A stretch of 5,207 nucleotides of DNA from Syntrophorhabdaceae bacterium PtaU1.Bin034 (GCA_002067405.1 MVRP01000258.1:1-5207), one strand, 5' to 3'; shown: positions 1 to 5,022, counted from the first letter of the stretch. Notes: a model not told the origin generated them from the letters alone. Made by a program: numbers and translations.

Positions 1-211
1 CCGTAGATTTGAGATGTTACCTTGCCGACAAGCAGGGAGCTCTCACCGAAACATGGCTCTATCAATGGTGTCCGGCCTAACTGTACTTCATGGAGCACGA
101 CATGGGGAAAGGAAAGGCATTAAAGTGAAGCCTCTGCCAAAACGATTCGTAATGAAGCCTGTCCGGCGTGTCACTGACTGCAGGGCTCCGGGGTAACCTC
201 AACTTCTTCGA
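1..211. other. Gene-poor left edge, possible decayed intron interior
   Basis: I see no recognisable gene here. A plus-strand frame is open from the window edge to 196, but it has no ribosome binding site, no family motif and an irregular Arg/Lys-rich composition, so I do not call it. Because the next 70 bases fold like the 3' end of a group II intron, this stretch may be intron domain III/IV sequence or debris left after loss of the intron reverse transcriptase. No reverse-transcriptase motif such as YADD is visible in any frame. Confidence 0.3.
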
Positions 212-283
212 ACCGCCACGTGCGGACCCGCATGCGTAGTGGGTGCGCTGGGCAGCGGTCGAAAGGCCTTTCCCTATACCGAT
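212..283 (+). mobile_element. Group II intron 3' end relic (domains V and VI)
   Basis: Bases 212-243 fold into a domain V-like hairpin. The lower helix is 212-220 with 235-243, with C-G, G-T wobble and C-G pairs matching a CGC-type catalytic triad. A two-base bulge (233-234) lies on the 3' strand, a 4-bp upper helix is 221-224 with 229-232, and the loop is 225-228. Downstream, GGTC-GAAA-GGCC (257-268), flanked by GGG and CCC segments, looks like domain VI, with a probable intron 3' end at CCGAT near 283. Two mismatches in the domain V lower helix (212/243 and 217/238) suggest decay. The shape and the GCGGACCCGCA core resemble sequence I recall downstream of bacterial intron maturase genes. 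No maturase is visible in the window. Assignment is from recall and hand folding. Confidence 0.5.
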
Positions 284-339
284 TGCTGGAGTGAATGTGA
301 ATTGACCGTATCATTCTTTTCTGAAATCAGCCGGCCCAT

Positions 340-367
340 TTGACAAATGGCGAGGCGTGCTTATGGT
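340..367 (+). promoter_or_regulatory. Sigma-70-like promoter for the small exported protein gene
   Basis: A perfect -35 box TTGACA (340-345) is followed after 16 bases by TATGGT (362-367), a 4/6 match to the -10 consensus. Transcription would begin near 374, giving a leader of about 26 bases to the ATG at 400, with an AAGGAG ribosome binding site inside it. An alternative -10-like TATAAC at 373-378 lacks a matching -35 box. Confidence 0.5.
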
Positions 368-399
368 TAACCTATAACGCTACGAAAAGGAGATCAGCA

Positions 400-771
400 A
401 TGCGAGGCTTTTTATTTGCTATCGTAGTTGGTCTGGGTGTTTTTGGATTTTGTTGCGGTTCGCTTCAGGCGCAAAACCAAGAGGTGGTCATGCCGTGGGT
501 TGGGCCGGAAGGCGCACCAACGGAGAGCGGTATCGGCCCATTTGGCTCCGAAGGGCCGGGCATGACCAGCCCTGCGGTAAGTCCGGTGGGGCCGACCGGG
601 CCGGTAAATTTCCTTTCGCACTGGGGACAGTTGGACGTCAATACAGGGTCCGGGCTTGAAGCGAGCTCTGAGTTTACCCTTTTTTCGGGAAGGATTGGGG
701 GCTTCCCAAGCAATGAAGGTATTGCGATTGGGTGTTCTCCACAAAGAGGGAAAGAATCGGAAGGGAATTAA
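400..771 (+). CDS. Small exported Gly/Pro-rich protein, function unknown
   Basis: The predicted product has 123 residues. I chose the ATG at 400 because AAGGAG (387-392) lies 7 bases upstream and a typical signal peptide follows directly; the frame is open further upstream, but those codons give no leader. Residues 1-25 are a signal peptide: Met-Arg-Gly, a hydrophobic core, then a likely signal peptidase I site after SLQA, so the protein should be exported. The mature part, residues 31-70, is rich in Gly and Pro with recurring GP steps (VGPEGAP, IGPFGSEGPG, VGPTGPV), somewhat collagen-like but without a strict G-X-Y register. The rest is short, polar and featureless, and the end (PQRGKESEGN) may be a degraded C-terminus. 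It has its own promoter and converges on the polysaccharide operon. I do not recognise the family. Reality as a gene is likely from promoter, ribosome site and leader together. Confidence 0.6.
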   Translation: MRGFLFAIVVGLGVFGFCCGSLQAQNQEVVMPWVGPEGAPTESGIGPFGSEGPGMTSPAVSPVGPTGPVNFLSHWGQLDVNTGSGLEASSEFTLFSGRIGGFPSNEGIAIGCSPQRGKESEGN

Positions 772-808
772 ACGAAAGGAAGGATGTTGTGCGGGGGACG
801 GCTCTCGC

Positions 809-883
809 TTATCCTTTCCAGGTAAAACCAGGAATAATCGCGAGTAGCACGAGAGTAAATGCTACGACGGCAAGCCGCTTCAT
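809..883 (-). CDS. Possible 24-residue hydrophobic peptide downstream of the response regulator
   Basis: An ATG at 883 opens a 24-codon frame ending in TAA at 809. It encodes Met-Lys-Arg, then a continuous hydrophobic stretch (LAVVAFTLVLLAIIPGF), then a short polar tail. This is the shape of a single-pass membrane peptide or of a bare signal peptide whose mature part is lost. It starts 26 bases after the regulator stop codon in the same direction, so it could be the last gene of that operon. I see no convincing ribosome binding site. It may instead be the remnant of a truncated exported-protein gene. Confidence 0.25.
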   Translation of the reverse strand: MKRLAVVAFTLVLLAIIPGFTWKG

Positions 884-909
884 GCTGCTGTTTGCCACAT
901 CGAGTGAAG

Positions 910-1335
910 TTAGAGACTGCGCGTGTAGAGCGCTCTCTCCACCTTGATGCGGATTTCCTCCATGTTGAAAGGCTTGGTGATGTAATCGTAGGCACCGGAT
1001 TTCATCGCCTCGACCGCTCTCTCTACGGTGGGATACCCTGTAACCATAAGAAAAATGACTTTCTTGTCCTTTGCGCTGACCTTCTGCAACAACTCCATGC
1101 CGTCCATCTCCGGCATCGCGAAATCAGAGATAATACAGTCGAAAAGACCAGGCTTGAACTTTTCCAGTGCCTCCCGTCCGGTGCCGACCGTGACGACGTC
1201 GTACCCGAGACCGGTAAAGAATTCCATAAGCAGATTTCTGATCTGCTCCTCATCATCAACTACGAGAATTCGCTGGTGAGGAACGGCAGTTCCTCTGTGG
1301 GTCCGAAATGTTGCGGAGCTGTGGGCGTGCTTCAT
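910..1335 (-). CDS. Stand-alone response regulator receiver-domain protein
   Basis: This 141-residue protein is a CheY-like receiver with no output domain. After a polar 20-residue N-terminal extension come the acidic pair D27/D28 in ILVVDDEE, the phospho-acceptor D71 in SDFAMPEMDG, the conserved T99 in VTGYPT, the switch aromatic Y118, and K121 in the TKPF motif, so phosphorylation should work. The chosen ATG at 1335 has a strong AAGGAG (1344-1349) 8 bases upstream. An in-frame ATG at 1377 would add 14 residues but has only a weak ribosome site. The gene starts inside the 3' end of the sugar-phosphate transferase gene (80-base overlap), indicating co-transcription and perhaps translational coupling. 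Lacking an output domain, it presumably acts by protein-protein contact, possibly linking a sensor kinase to polysaccharide synthesis; that role is inferred from context. No cognate kinase is in the window. Confidence 0.93.
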   Translation of the reverse strand: MKHAHSSATFRTHRGTAVPHQRILVVDDEEQIRNLLMEFFTGLGYDVVTVGTGREALEKFKPGLFDCIISDFAMPEMDGMELLQKVSAKDKKVIFLMVTGYPTVERAVEAMKSGAYDYITKPFNMEEIRIKVERALYTRSL

Positions 1336-3079
1336 GGCCTCTTCTCCTTCCGACTGCATCTGTTCGCCGTCTTTCATCGGTGCCTGGCTGACTCTTCATG
1401 ATAAAGTTGAAAAAAGGGATCCTGGAAGTCGCCTGACCGGAAGAACTGCGGCGCTCATCCCATCGGACCACATTTGTACCAGGTGCCTCTCTAACCTCAT
1501 TTTCTTTTTCCAGCCAGTTTGTTACCGTGATCATTGTTTCCCGAAGCTGCTCGAGCCTTCGCAGCGTGAAGGCATCTATCTCCTCGACCCCGGCATCTTT
1601 GACAAGGAAAAGGGTCATTTGTTGTGCAAGCGAGCCATTTGCCAGCGGAAGCTCGATCTTCAGCATAAAAGGTTTTTGTACATCTTCTTTTCTTTTGTAT
1701 GGCCCTCGTGCCCAGTGGAGGATCCGCATGGAGGCGCAATGGCTCCCGCTTTCCCAACTAGTGACGTGTCCATCCTGTGTGGGTTTATTATGCGTCGATT
1801 TCCGCCTCTCCTCTCTATAGTAGGGCTGAATGCTGCGTTCCGCATCTTTTACTGCCAGACCTATGTGCAGGTCGGCTCGATCGAGTTTCAGGAATTCGAG
1901 CGCGCTGCCGACGCGTGACCACAGCTCTTCAAGCGTACGGGATTGACTGATCTCAATCTGCAAACCAAGAAAACTGCGTCTGCTGTGACTAAGGCCCGTC
2001 ACATCCGTGATGTCCTTCATCCATCCAAGGATTTTGTCCGAGGCGAGGTACTCAAAATAGCCCAGCTTTCGGACGAACAAAACCGCCGTCACCCCCACAA
2101 TCGCAAAAAAGAGGCCGGCTCGCTTATTCTGAAGATTGACGGTGATCATTGCAATCAGGCAGAGCACGACCGATATCGCGTAGATGAATAGAACCGTTTT
2201 TTTCTTTGACAGGCCCATTTCGATAAGCCGGTGGTGAATATGGTTTTTATCCGGCTGGAAGAGCTTCTTCCCGATAATAAAGCGGCGCACCGGAGAGAGG
2301 ATGGTATCGAACACGGGTACACCCATGGCAAGAAGTGGGATCAACAGCGCCGTCCCGGTTTGGGCTTTGGCCGAGCCCAAGATCGAAAGCCCTGCGATAG
2401 CGTAGCCGAGAAAATAACTTCCCCCGTCGCCCATGAATATTGAAGCGGGGTTGAAGTTGTAGCGGAGGAACCCGACGACAGCTCCCGCGAGGGACGCGAA
2501 CAACATTGCTGGGAGATATTGCTTCTGCCGCACAAGGAGGATCGTAAGCATGACGCAGACGAAGAATGCTATGCCGCCCGCAAGGCCGTCAAGACCGTCG
2601 ATCAGGTTTATGGCGTTGATAAGGACGACAAACCAGAAGACGGTAAGGGCGTAGCTGATGATGACGGAATGAACGGGCGTAGCGGTAAAATAGTAGCTTT
2701 CGATGCGGAGGCCTGCAGCAAATGCAACGGAGGCGGAAAATACTTGGGCGAGAAGTTTGATTTTAGGATTAAGACGGTAAACGTCGTCCAAAAGCCCCAT
2801 CGAGAAAACAAGGATCGCACCTGTAAAAAAGCCGATAAACTTTAAATTCCAAGCTAAAAGGTCGGAAACCCGGGTGTCGAGAAGGGGGCTGGAGCAGACG
2901 GTCACGACAAAAGCACACACGATGGCTATACCACCGCTCCGAGGAATGGAAGCATGATGCACTTTGCGGGCATCGGGTGTGTCGACCGCCCCAATGAATT
3001 TCCCGAATCTCCGGGCAACAGGTGTTGCTGCAAGGGAAATGAGAAGAGAGGCGAAGAATGTGGCAAGAACGGTAGTCAT
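1256..3079 (-). CDS. Polyprenyl-phosphate sugar-1-phosphate transferase (WecA/TagO-like) with C-terminal extension
   Basis: The product is a 607-residue inner-membrane enzyme of the MraY/WecA superfamily. Such enzymes move a HexNAc-1-phosphate from its UDP-sugar to undecaprenyl phosphate, the first step of many O-antigen, exopolysaccharide and teichoic-acid chains. Residues 1-340 hold about ten hydrophobic segments and the hallmark motifs: GLLDDVYRLNPKIK (D98, D99), NAINLIDGLDGLAGG (N155, N158, D161, D164), FMGDGGS (D218), the VFDT loop (D258) and DKNHIHHRL (H280-R284). The HIHHR form favours a WecA-like UDP-HexNAc enzyme over MraY, though the exact sugar cannot be read. WecA itself is about 370 residues. 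Here a soluble segment follows (about 350-557) containing a regular LQIEISQSRTLEELW stretch and a final charged helix; I do not recognise its fold. The last 50 residues hold 11 Arg and run out of frame over the regulator gene, so the true C-terminus may differ (see the heptamer at 1409-1415). The start has no clear ribosome site but precedes the first membrane segment directly. Confidence 0.92.
   Translation of the reverse strand: MTTVLATFFASLLISLAATPVARRFGKFIGAVDTPDARKVHHASIPRSGGIAIVCAFVVTVCSSPLLDTRVSDLLAWNLKFIGFFTGAILVFSMGLLDDVYRLNPKIKLLAQVFSASVAFAAGLRIESYYFTATPVHSVIISYALTVFWFVVLINAINLIDGLDGLAGGIAFFVCVMLTILLVRQKQYLPAMLFASLAGAVVGFLRYNFNPASIFMGDGGSYFLGYAIAGLSILGSAKAQTGTALLIPLLAMGVPVFDTILSPVRRFIIGKKLFQPDKNHIHHRLIEMGLSKKKTVLFIYAISVVLCLIAMITVNLQNKRAGLFFAIVGVTAVLFVRKLGYFEYLASDKILGWMKDITDVTGLSHSRRSFLGLQIEISQSRTLEELWSRVGSALEFLKLDRADLHIGLAVKDAERSIQPYYREERRKSTHNKPTQDGHVTSWESGSHCASMRILHWARGPYKRKEDVQKPFMLKIELPLANGSLAQQMTLFLVKDAGVEEIDAFTLRRLEQLRETMITVTNWLEKENEVREAPGTNVVRWDERRSSSGQATSRIPFFNFIMKSQPGTDERRRTDAVGRRRGHEARPQLRNISDPQRNCRSSPANSRS
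1344..1349 (-). promoter_or_regulatory. Ribosome binding site deciding the regulator start
   Basis: AAGGAG lies 8 bases upstream of the ATG at 1335 and inside the transferase coding region. It favours this start over the in-frame ATGs at 1377 and 1359, neither of which has a comparable site. Confidence 0.7.
1409..1415 (-). other. Phased T TTT TTC heptamer, candidate -1 frameshift site
   Basis: The transferase frame here reads CCT TTT TTC, so TTTTTTC has the X XXY YYZ phase of a -1 slippery site. An AGGA (Shine-Dalgarno-like) lies a few bases upstream. After a -1 slip the next codons are CAA CTT TAT and translation stops at TGA 1376-1374, which overlaps the ATG at 1377 as ATGA. Without slippage, translation adds an Arg-rich tail running 80 bases into the regulator gene. 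A one-base loss from a T7 run, or a homopolymer sequencing error, would explain the same picture. Confidence 0.35.
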
Positions 3080-3129
3080 TGGTCTGTAGCTATCTTTTCG
3101 ACATTGCGTGGAGTTTAGACGAAGGGTAG

Positions 3130-3145
3130 AAAAAGAACTCTTTTT
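3130..3145. repeat. AT-rich palindrome upstream of the transferase gene
   Basis: AAAAAGA (3130-3136) and TCTTTTT (3139-3145) are perfect inverted repeats around a 2-base centre, about 50 bases upstream of the transferase start. It is too AT-rich for a strong terminator and could be a regulator binding site. I see no convincing -35/-10 pair nearby. Confidence 0.3.
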
Positions 3146-3184
3146 ATCGCTGATGAACGCCGATAAAGACCGATAAGAGCGGAT
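3141..3184 (+). repeat. Dispersed 10-nt-periodic repeat, copy 1 (GAT orientation)
   Basis: A T-run is followed by GATGAACGCC, GATAAAGACC and GATAAGAGCG, then GAT, so GAT recurs every 10 bases. The 37-base core matches copy 2 (3937-3973) at 34 positions. It lies 18 bases beyond the stop codon of the broken toxin gene, with copy 2 on the other side of that module in the same orientation. Confidence 0.8.
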
Positions 3185-3202
3185 GAAATCCCGAAAAGGC
3201 AG

Positions 3203-3591
3203 CTACCAAATGGTCTTTACGAAAGGATACTCAATGATCTTTCTGTCTGAAGTGACCACAGAAGCACTCAATGTAACAGCAGTAGCAACAATAATACGAT
3301 CAGCCGGGTCATTATGAAGAGGCCCCTGCAACTGAACGGATTGAATGGCAATTTTGTTATCCACCGGGACGAATTTTACAAAAGGAAGCGATTCTGCCGC
3401 AGCGACCCAATCAACCACATCGATGGACATTTCCAGCCTGCCCTTAGCATCGCGATTTCCCAAACACTGATTGATGATATAGAGATTCTGCCGTCTTTCG
3501 CCTCCCGGTCGATACGCTGCGCAACAGCTTGAGACAACCTTTCAGGGTTGCTCAGCCACCATAACCAGACATGCGTATTCAGCACTATCAC
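3203..3591 (-). pseudogene. vapC: VapC-family PIN-domain toxin, frameshifted and active-site mutant
   Basis: Two overlapping frames together make one PIN-domain protein of the type II VapC ribonuclease family. The first begins at GTG 3591 (MIVLNTHVWLWWLSNPERLS) and keeps E45 in SVWEIAML. The second resumes as AKGRLEMSIDVVDW and keeps the later acidic residues in NDPADRIIVATA and VTSDRKI. The break is near 3446: the family normally reads WEIAML-xAKGRL without interruption, so about 1, 4 or 7 bases appear lost, possibly between short GCT repeats. The first invariant catalytic Asp of the LDTHVW motif is also Asn (codon AAT at 3579-3577), which should abolish metal binding even if the frame were restored. 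The GTG start overlaps the antitoxin stop as GTGA, the usual coupled arrangement. The toxin is therefore almost certainly dead; only the frame break, not the Asn codon, could come from an indel sequencing error. Confidence 0.9.
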
Positions 3592-3821
3592 TTAAGATCC
3601 TCCCAATCTTTGGCGGCAACAGGCTCGTCAGGCTTATCGTATTTGATAATTACGTTTCTCAATTTTGCCACCTTCTCTCCGATATCCTTCGTAAAAGGCA
3701 TAATCTTAAGCACAGGCCGTCCCCGATCCGTTATAATAAGTGGTTCGCCGGTTGACTCAATCTCACGGAAATACTCAAGGGACCTCGGCTTAAATTTTGA
3801 CTTCGAAACTGACCGCTCCAT
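3588..3821 (-). CDS. Phd/YefM-family antitoxin, partner toxin broken
   Basis: The product has 77 residues. The body (LEYFREIESTGEPLIITDRG, then RPVLKIMPF) matches the N-terminal DNA-binding fold of Phd/YefM antitoxins, which bind their own promoter as dimers. The C-terminal tail (KYDKPDEPVAAKDWEDLK) is the acidic, flexible type that wraps around a PIN toxin. GAGGTG precedes the ATG by 5 bases. The stop codon overlaps the toxin start by 4 bases (GTGA). The antitoxin frame is intact although the toxin is disabled, so it may persist as an orphan repressor or protect against a related toxin; this is inference. Confidence 0.9.
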   Translation of the reverse strand: MERSVSKSKFKPRSLEYFREIESTGEPLIITDRGRPVLKIMPFTKDIGEKVAKLRNVIIKYDKPDEPVAAKDWEDLK

Positions 3822-3844
3822 AAAACCACCTCGTAGGGAAGCAT

Positions 3845-3866
3845 ATGACTATGGTCATGATGTCAT
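3845..3866. promoter_or_regulatory. Candidate operator upstream of the first antitoxin
   Basis: Two adjoining inverted repeats lie 24-45 bases upstream of the antitoxin ATG: ATGAC-TATG-GTCAT (3845-3858) and ATGATGTCAT (3857-3866). They are sited as expected for Phd/YefM autorepression. A minus-strand TTGACT (3885-3880) could be the -35 box, but I see only a weak -10 (CATCAT, 3862-3857) at 17-base spacing, overlapping the palindromes. Confidence 0.4.
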
Positions 3867-3886
3867 GGTTTTATAACGCAGTCAAC

Positions 3887-3927
3887 CGTCATCATTCCCT
3901 CATCTGAGTCCATTCCTGCAAATAAGG
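3887..3927 (-). repeat. Dispersed 10-nt-periodic repeat, degenerate copy (ATC orientation)
   Basis: CGTCATCATTCCCTCATCTG and the following bases, ending AATAAGG, match 4965-5000, including a T-run plus CAC just downstream in both places. The CAT motif recurs 10 bases apart (3901, 3911). It sits upstream of the first antitoxin, as its match sits upstream of the second. Confidence 0.55.
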
Positions 3928-3973
3928 TTTTTTCACCGCCGATGAACGCCGATCAAGACGGATAAGAGCGGAT
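3928..3973 (+). repeat. Dispersed 10-nt-periodic repeat, copy 2 (GAT orientation)
   Basis: A T6 run and CACC precede GATGAACGCC, GATCAAGACG and GATAAGAGCG, then GAT. It is a direct repeat of copy 1 about 790 bases away, so the pair brackets the first toxin-antitoxin module. Its reverse complement aligns with copies 3 and 5, so all belong to one family. Confidence 0.8.
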
Positions 3974-3982
3974 AGAGTTGTT

Positions 3983-4019
3983 TTGACCGGCTATGGGATA
4001 GAGCGACATATCCGGTCAA
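3983..4019. repeat. Imperfect inverted repeat, hairpin 1 in the inter-module core
   Basis: TTGACCGG (3983-3990) pairs with CCGGTCAA (4012-4019). After one C/T mismatch the stem continues as TATG (3992-3995) with CATA (4007-4010), closing an 11-base loop. No T-run follows on either strand, so it is not an obvious intrinsic terminator. Confidence 0.6.
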
Positions 4020-4044
4020 CTCCCAGCCCTCCGGGCGGTGTGTG

Positions 4045-4074
4045 TTCCCGCGAAGCGGCGAAGCGTGGCGGGAA
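4045..4074. repeat. REP-like hairpin 2 in the inter-module core
   Basis: TTCCCGC (4045-4051) pairs with GCGGGAA (4068-4074). The loop contains GCGAAGCG twice in tandem (4050-4057 and 4058-4065). The GC-rich palindrome is REP-like; without a downstream T-run it is not a clear terminator. Confidence 0.55.
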
Positions 4075-4094
4075 TTGCCGGTTTATCACGATTC

Positions 4095-4154
4095 TCGACA
4101 CGACTTATATACCATCCGTAGTTATTGCTTCCATCTGCTTCCATCCGTGTAAAA
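4095..4154 (-). repeat. Dispersed 10-nt-periodic repeat, copy 3 (ATC orientation)
   Basis: It begins TCGACACGACT and carries ATC-type motifs every ~10 bases, ending GTGTAAAA. It matches copy 5 (5023-5083) with about five substitutions and one single-base gap over 61 positions. Copies 3 and 5 are direct repeats on either side of the second toxin-antitoxin module. Relative to copy 2 this copy is inverted. Confidence 0.8.
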
Positions 4155-4217
4155 AAACGTTTTTCCATCCACCTTGGTCCGTTGTCCAGCCAAAGGATGG
4201 TCTCGTAAGGGCGTTGG

Positions 4218-4637
4218 TTAAGAGAAAAGTAACTTTACTCCGCACTTATGCGCTGCCTCGATCAGCGCCTTGTCTCGTGTCGCCAATGCCGCACCTTCCC
4301 GCATTGCAAGCTCCAAATATGCAGCGTCGTAAGAGGACAAGGTTTGTTGCCTTCCGATAAACAATATCTCACTGAAAGCCCTCTCCGACGTCTCTTGATC
4401 AACCACTATGGGTAGCTCGCTGAGTAATCGAACAAATTGTAGGGAATCCGCCTCTGTCAGCCTTTTTCTCCGTTCAGCAACGAGCAAAACGTTCGCTATC
4501 TCCAGCGGCCATATTGACGGCACGATAGCACCGGAATCAGAGAGCGAGTCCAATACCGAATCGGCGTAAGCATCTGCTTCATCCTCAAAACACCACGCCA
4601 TGACCACTGAGCAATCCATTACAAAGGGCTTCAACAC
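4218..4637 (-). CDS. vapC: VapC-family PIN-domain ribonuclease toxin
   Basis: The product has 139 residues, the normal length for a VapC toxin. It carries a complete set of PIN acidic residues: D8 in VMDCSVVMAW, E46 in WPLEIANVL, D104 in SSYDAAYLELA and D122 in LATRDKAL. These bind the metal ions used to cut RNA; known VapC toxins cut tRNA or rRNA, and this target cannot be read from sequence. The start is GTG at 4637, with AAGGA 5 bases upstream; it overlaps the antitoxin stop by 7 bases, so the two genes are translationally coupled and share the promoter near 4905. The alternative internal Met directly before D8 is less likely because it would cut into the first beta strand. The gene appears intact. 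Confidence 0.94.
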   Translation of the reverse strand: MLKPFVMDCSVVMAWCFEDEADAYADSVLDSLSDSGAIVPSIWPLEIANVLLVAERRKRLTEADSLQFVRLLSELPIVVDQETSERAFSEILFIGRQQTLSSYDAAYLELAMREGAALATRDKALIEAAHKCGVKLLFS

Positions 4638-4870
4638 CTTCTTCCTTCATCTATCATTTCTCTCAGGTTCATGCCGAGAAAACGTCCCTTCCGAAAATTA
4701 CGGATATCCTTTATCAGTTCGCGAAAGTCCGTTCTCCTGGAGCGTTTGGCAGGTACGAGCATTGCCACGGAAACGCCATGCCGGGTTATCGTAATCCGTT
4801 CACCCTTTGCAGTTCGATTCAAAAGCTTCGATAATTGAGTTTTAGCTTCATAGGAACTCACTGTGCCCAT
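4631..4870 (-). CDS. Phd/YefM-family antitoxin of the second module
   Basis: The product has 79 residues. The N-terminus (MGTVSSYEAKTQLSKLL) is the classic start of a Phd/YefM antitoxin, in which Tyr-Glu-Ala-Lys leads the first helix of the DNA-binding dimer. GERITITRHGVSVAMLVP is the central beta region. The C-terminal tail (GMNLREMIDEGRRC) is the toxin-binding type seen with VapC partners. I chose ATG 4870 rather than the in-frame ATG at 4882, because GAGGGG (4875-4880) lies 4 bases upstream of 4870, the upstream ATG has no ribosome site, and homologues begin close to Ser-Tyr-Glu-Ala. The antitoxin should bind the palindrome just upstream to repress the operon. Its stop overlaps the toxin GTG by 7 bases. 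Confidence 0.92.
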   Translation of the reverse strand: MGTVSSYEAKTQLSKLLNRTAKGERITITRHGVSVAMLVPAKRSRRTDFRELIKDIRNFRKGRFLGMNLREMIDEGRRC

Positions 4871-4884
4871 AATACCCCTCATTT

Positions 4885-4903
4885 TAGACTAGGTTCTAGT
4901 CTA
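4885..4903. promoter_or_regulatory. Inverted-repeat operator of the second toxin-antitoxin operon
   Basis: TAGACTA (4885-4891) and TAGTCTA (4897-4903) are perfect inverted repeats with a 5-base spacer. A nested outer pair, TTTTAGA (4882-4888) and TCTAAAA (4905-4911), shares the centre region. The site covers the expected transcription start and touches the -10 box, ideal for autorepression by the antitoxin-toxin complex. Confidence 0.7.
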
Positions 4904-4931
4904 TTCTAAAACAACAAGCTCTTCTTGTCAA
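4903..4931 (-). promoter_or_regulatory. Sigma-70 promoter of the second toxin-antitoxin operon
   Basis: On the minus strand TTGACA (4931-4926) is a perfect -35 box, followed after exactly 17 bases by TAGAAT (4908-4903), a 5/6 -10 box. The start point should fall near 4896, about 26 bases before the antitoxin ATG. The operator palindrome overlaps the -10 box. Confidence 0.75.
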
Positions 4932-4964
4932 AAACACCGCTTGCCTGTTGTAGCTCAGCCTTCT

Positions 4965-5000
4965 CGTCATTCCTTCATCTGTGTTCATCGATGTAAAAGG
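4965..5000 (-). repeat. Dispersed 10-nt-periodic repeat, copy 4 (partial, ATC orientation)
   Basis: TCATCTGTGTTCATCGATGTAAAAGG aligns with the latter half of copy 5, and the preceding CGTCATTCC matches the degenerate copy at 3887. The CATC motif recurs 10 bases apart (4976, 4986). It lies upstream of the second promoter and is followed by a T8CAC tract. Confidence 0.6.
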
Positions 5001-5022
5001 AAGAGCTTTTTTTTCACAATTT

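Noticed and set aside
2..196. Open plus-strand frame at the window edge as a partial gene
   Set aside because: No motif, no ribosome site and no reverse-transcriptase signature to connect it to the intron relic.
687..707. GGGAAG/CTTCCC hairpin as a terminator
   Set aside because: It is inside the exported-protein gene and the T-run precedes the hairpin on the plus strand; no T-run follows on either strand.
412..744. Minus-strand frames opposite the small exported protein
   Set aside because: No ribosome site or leader; the plus strand has promoter, ribosome site and signal peptide.
859..1401. 180-codon plus-strand frame
   Set aside because: It lies antisense to the receiver gene, whose DD, D, T and K motifs are unmistakable; no family features or ribosome site on this strand.
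1334..1918. 194-codon plus-strand frame
   Set aside because: Antisense to the transferase gene, no recognisable motifs and Cys/Phe-rich shadow composition.
3571..3876. 101-codon plus-strand frame
   Set aside because: Antisense to a well-supported antitoxin gene and lacking motifs.
4950..4958. GTAGCTCAG, a tRNA D-arm-like string
   Set aside because: No matching acceptor stem, anticodon arm or T-arm around it.
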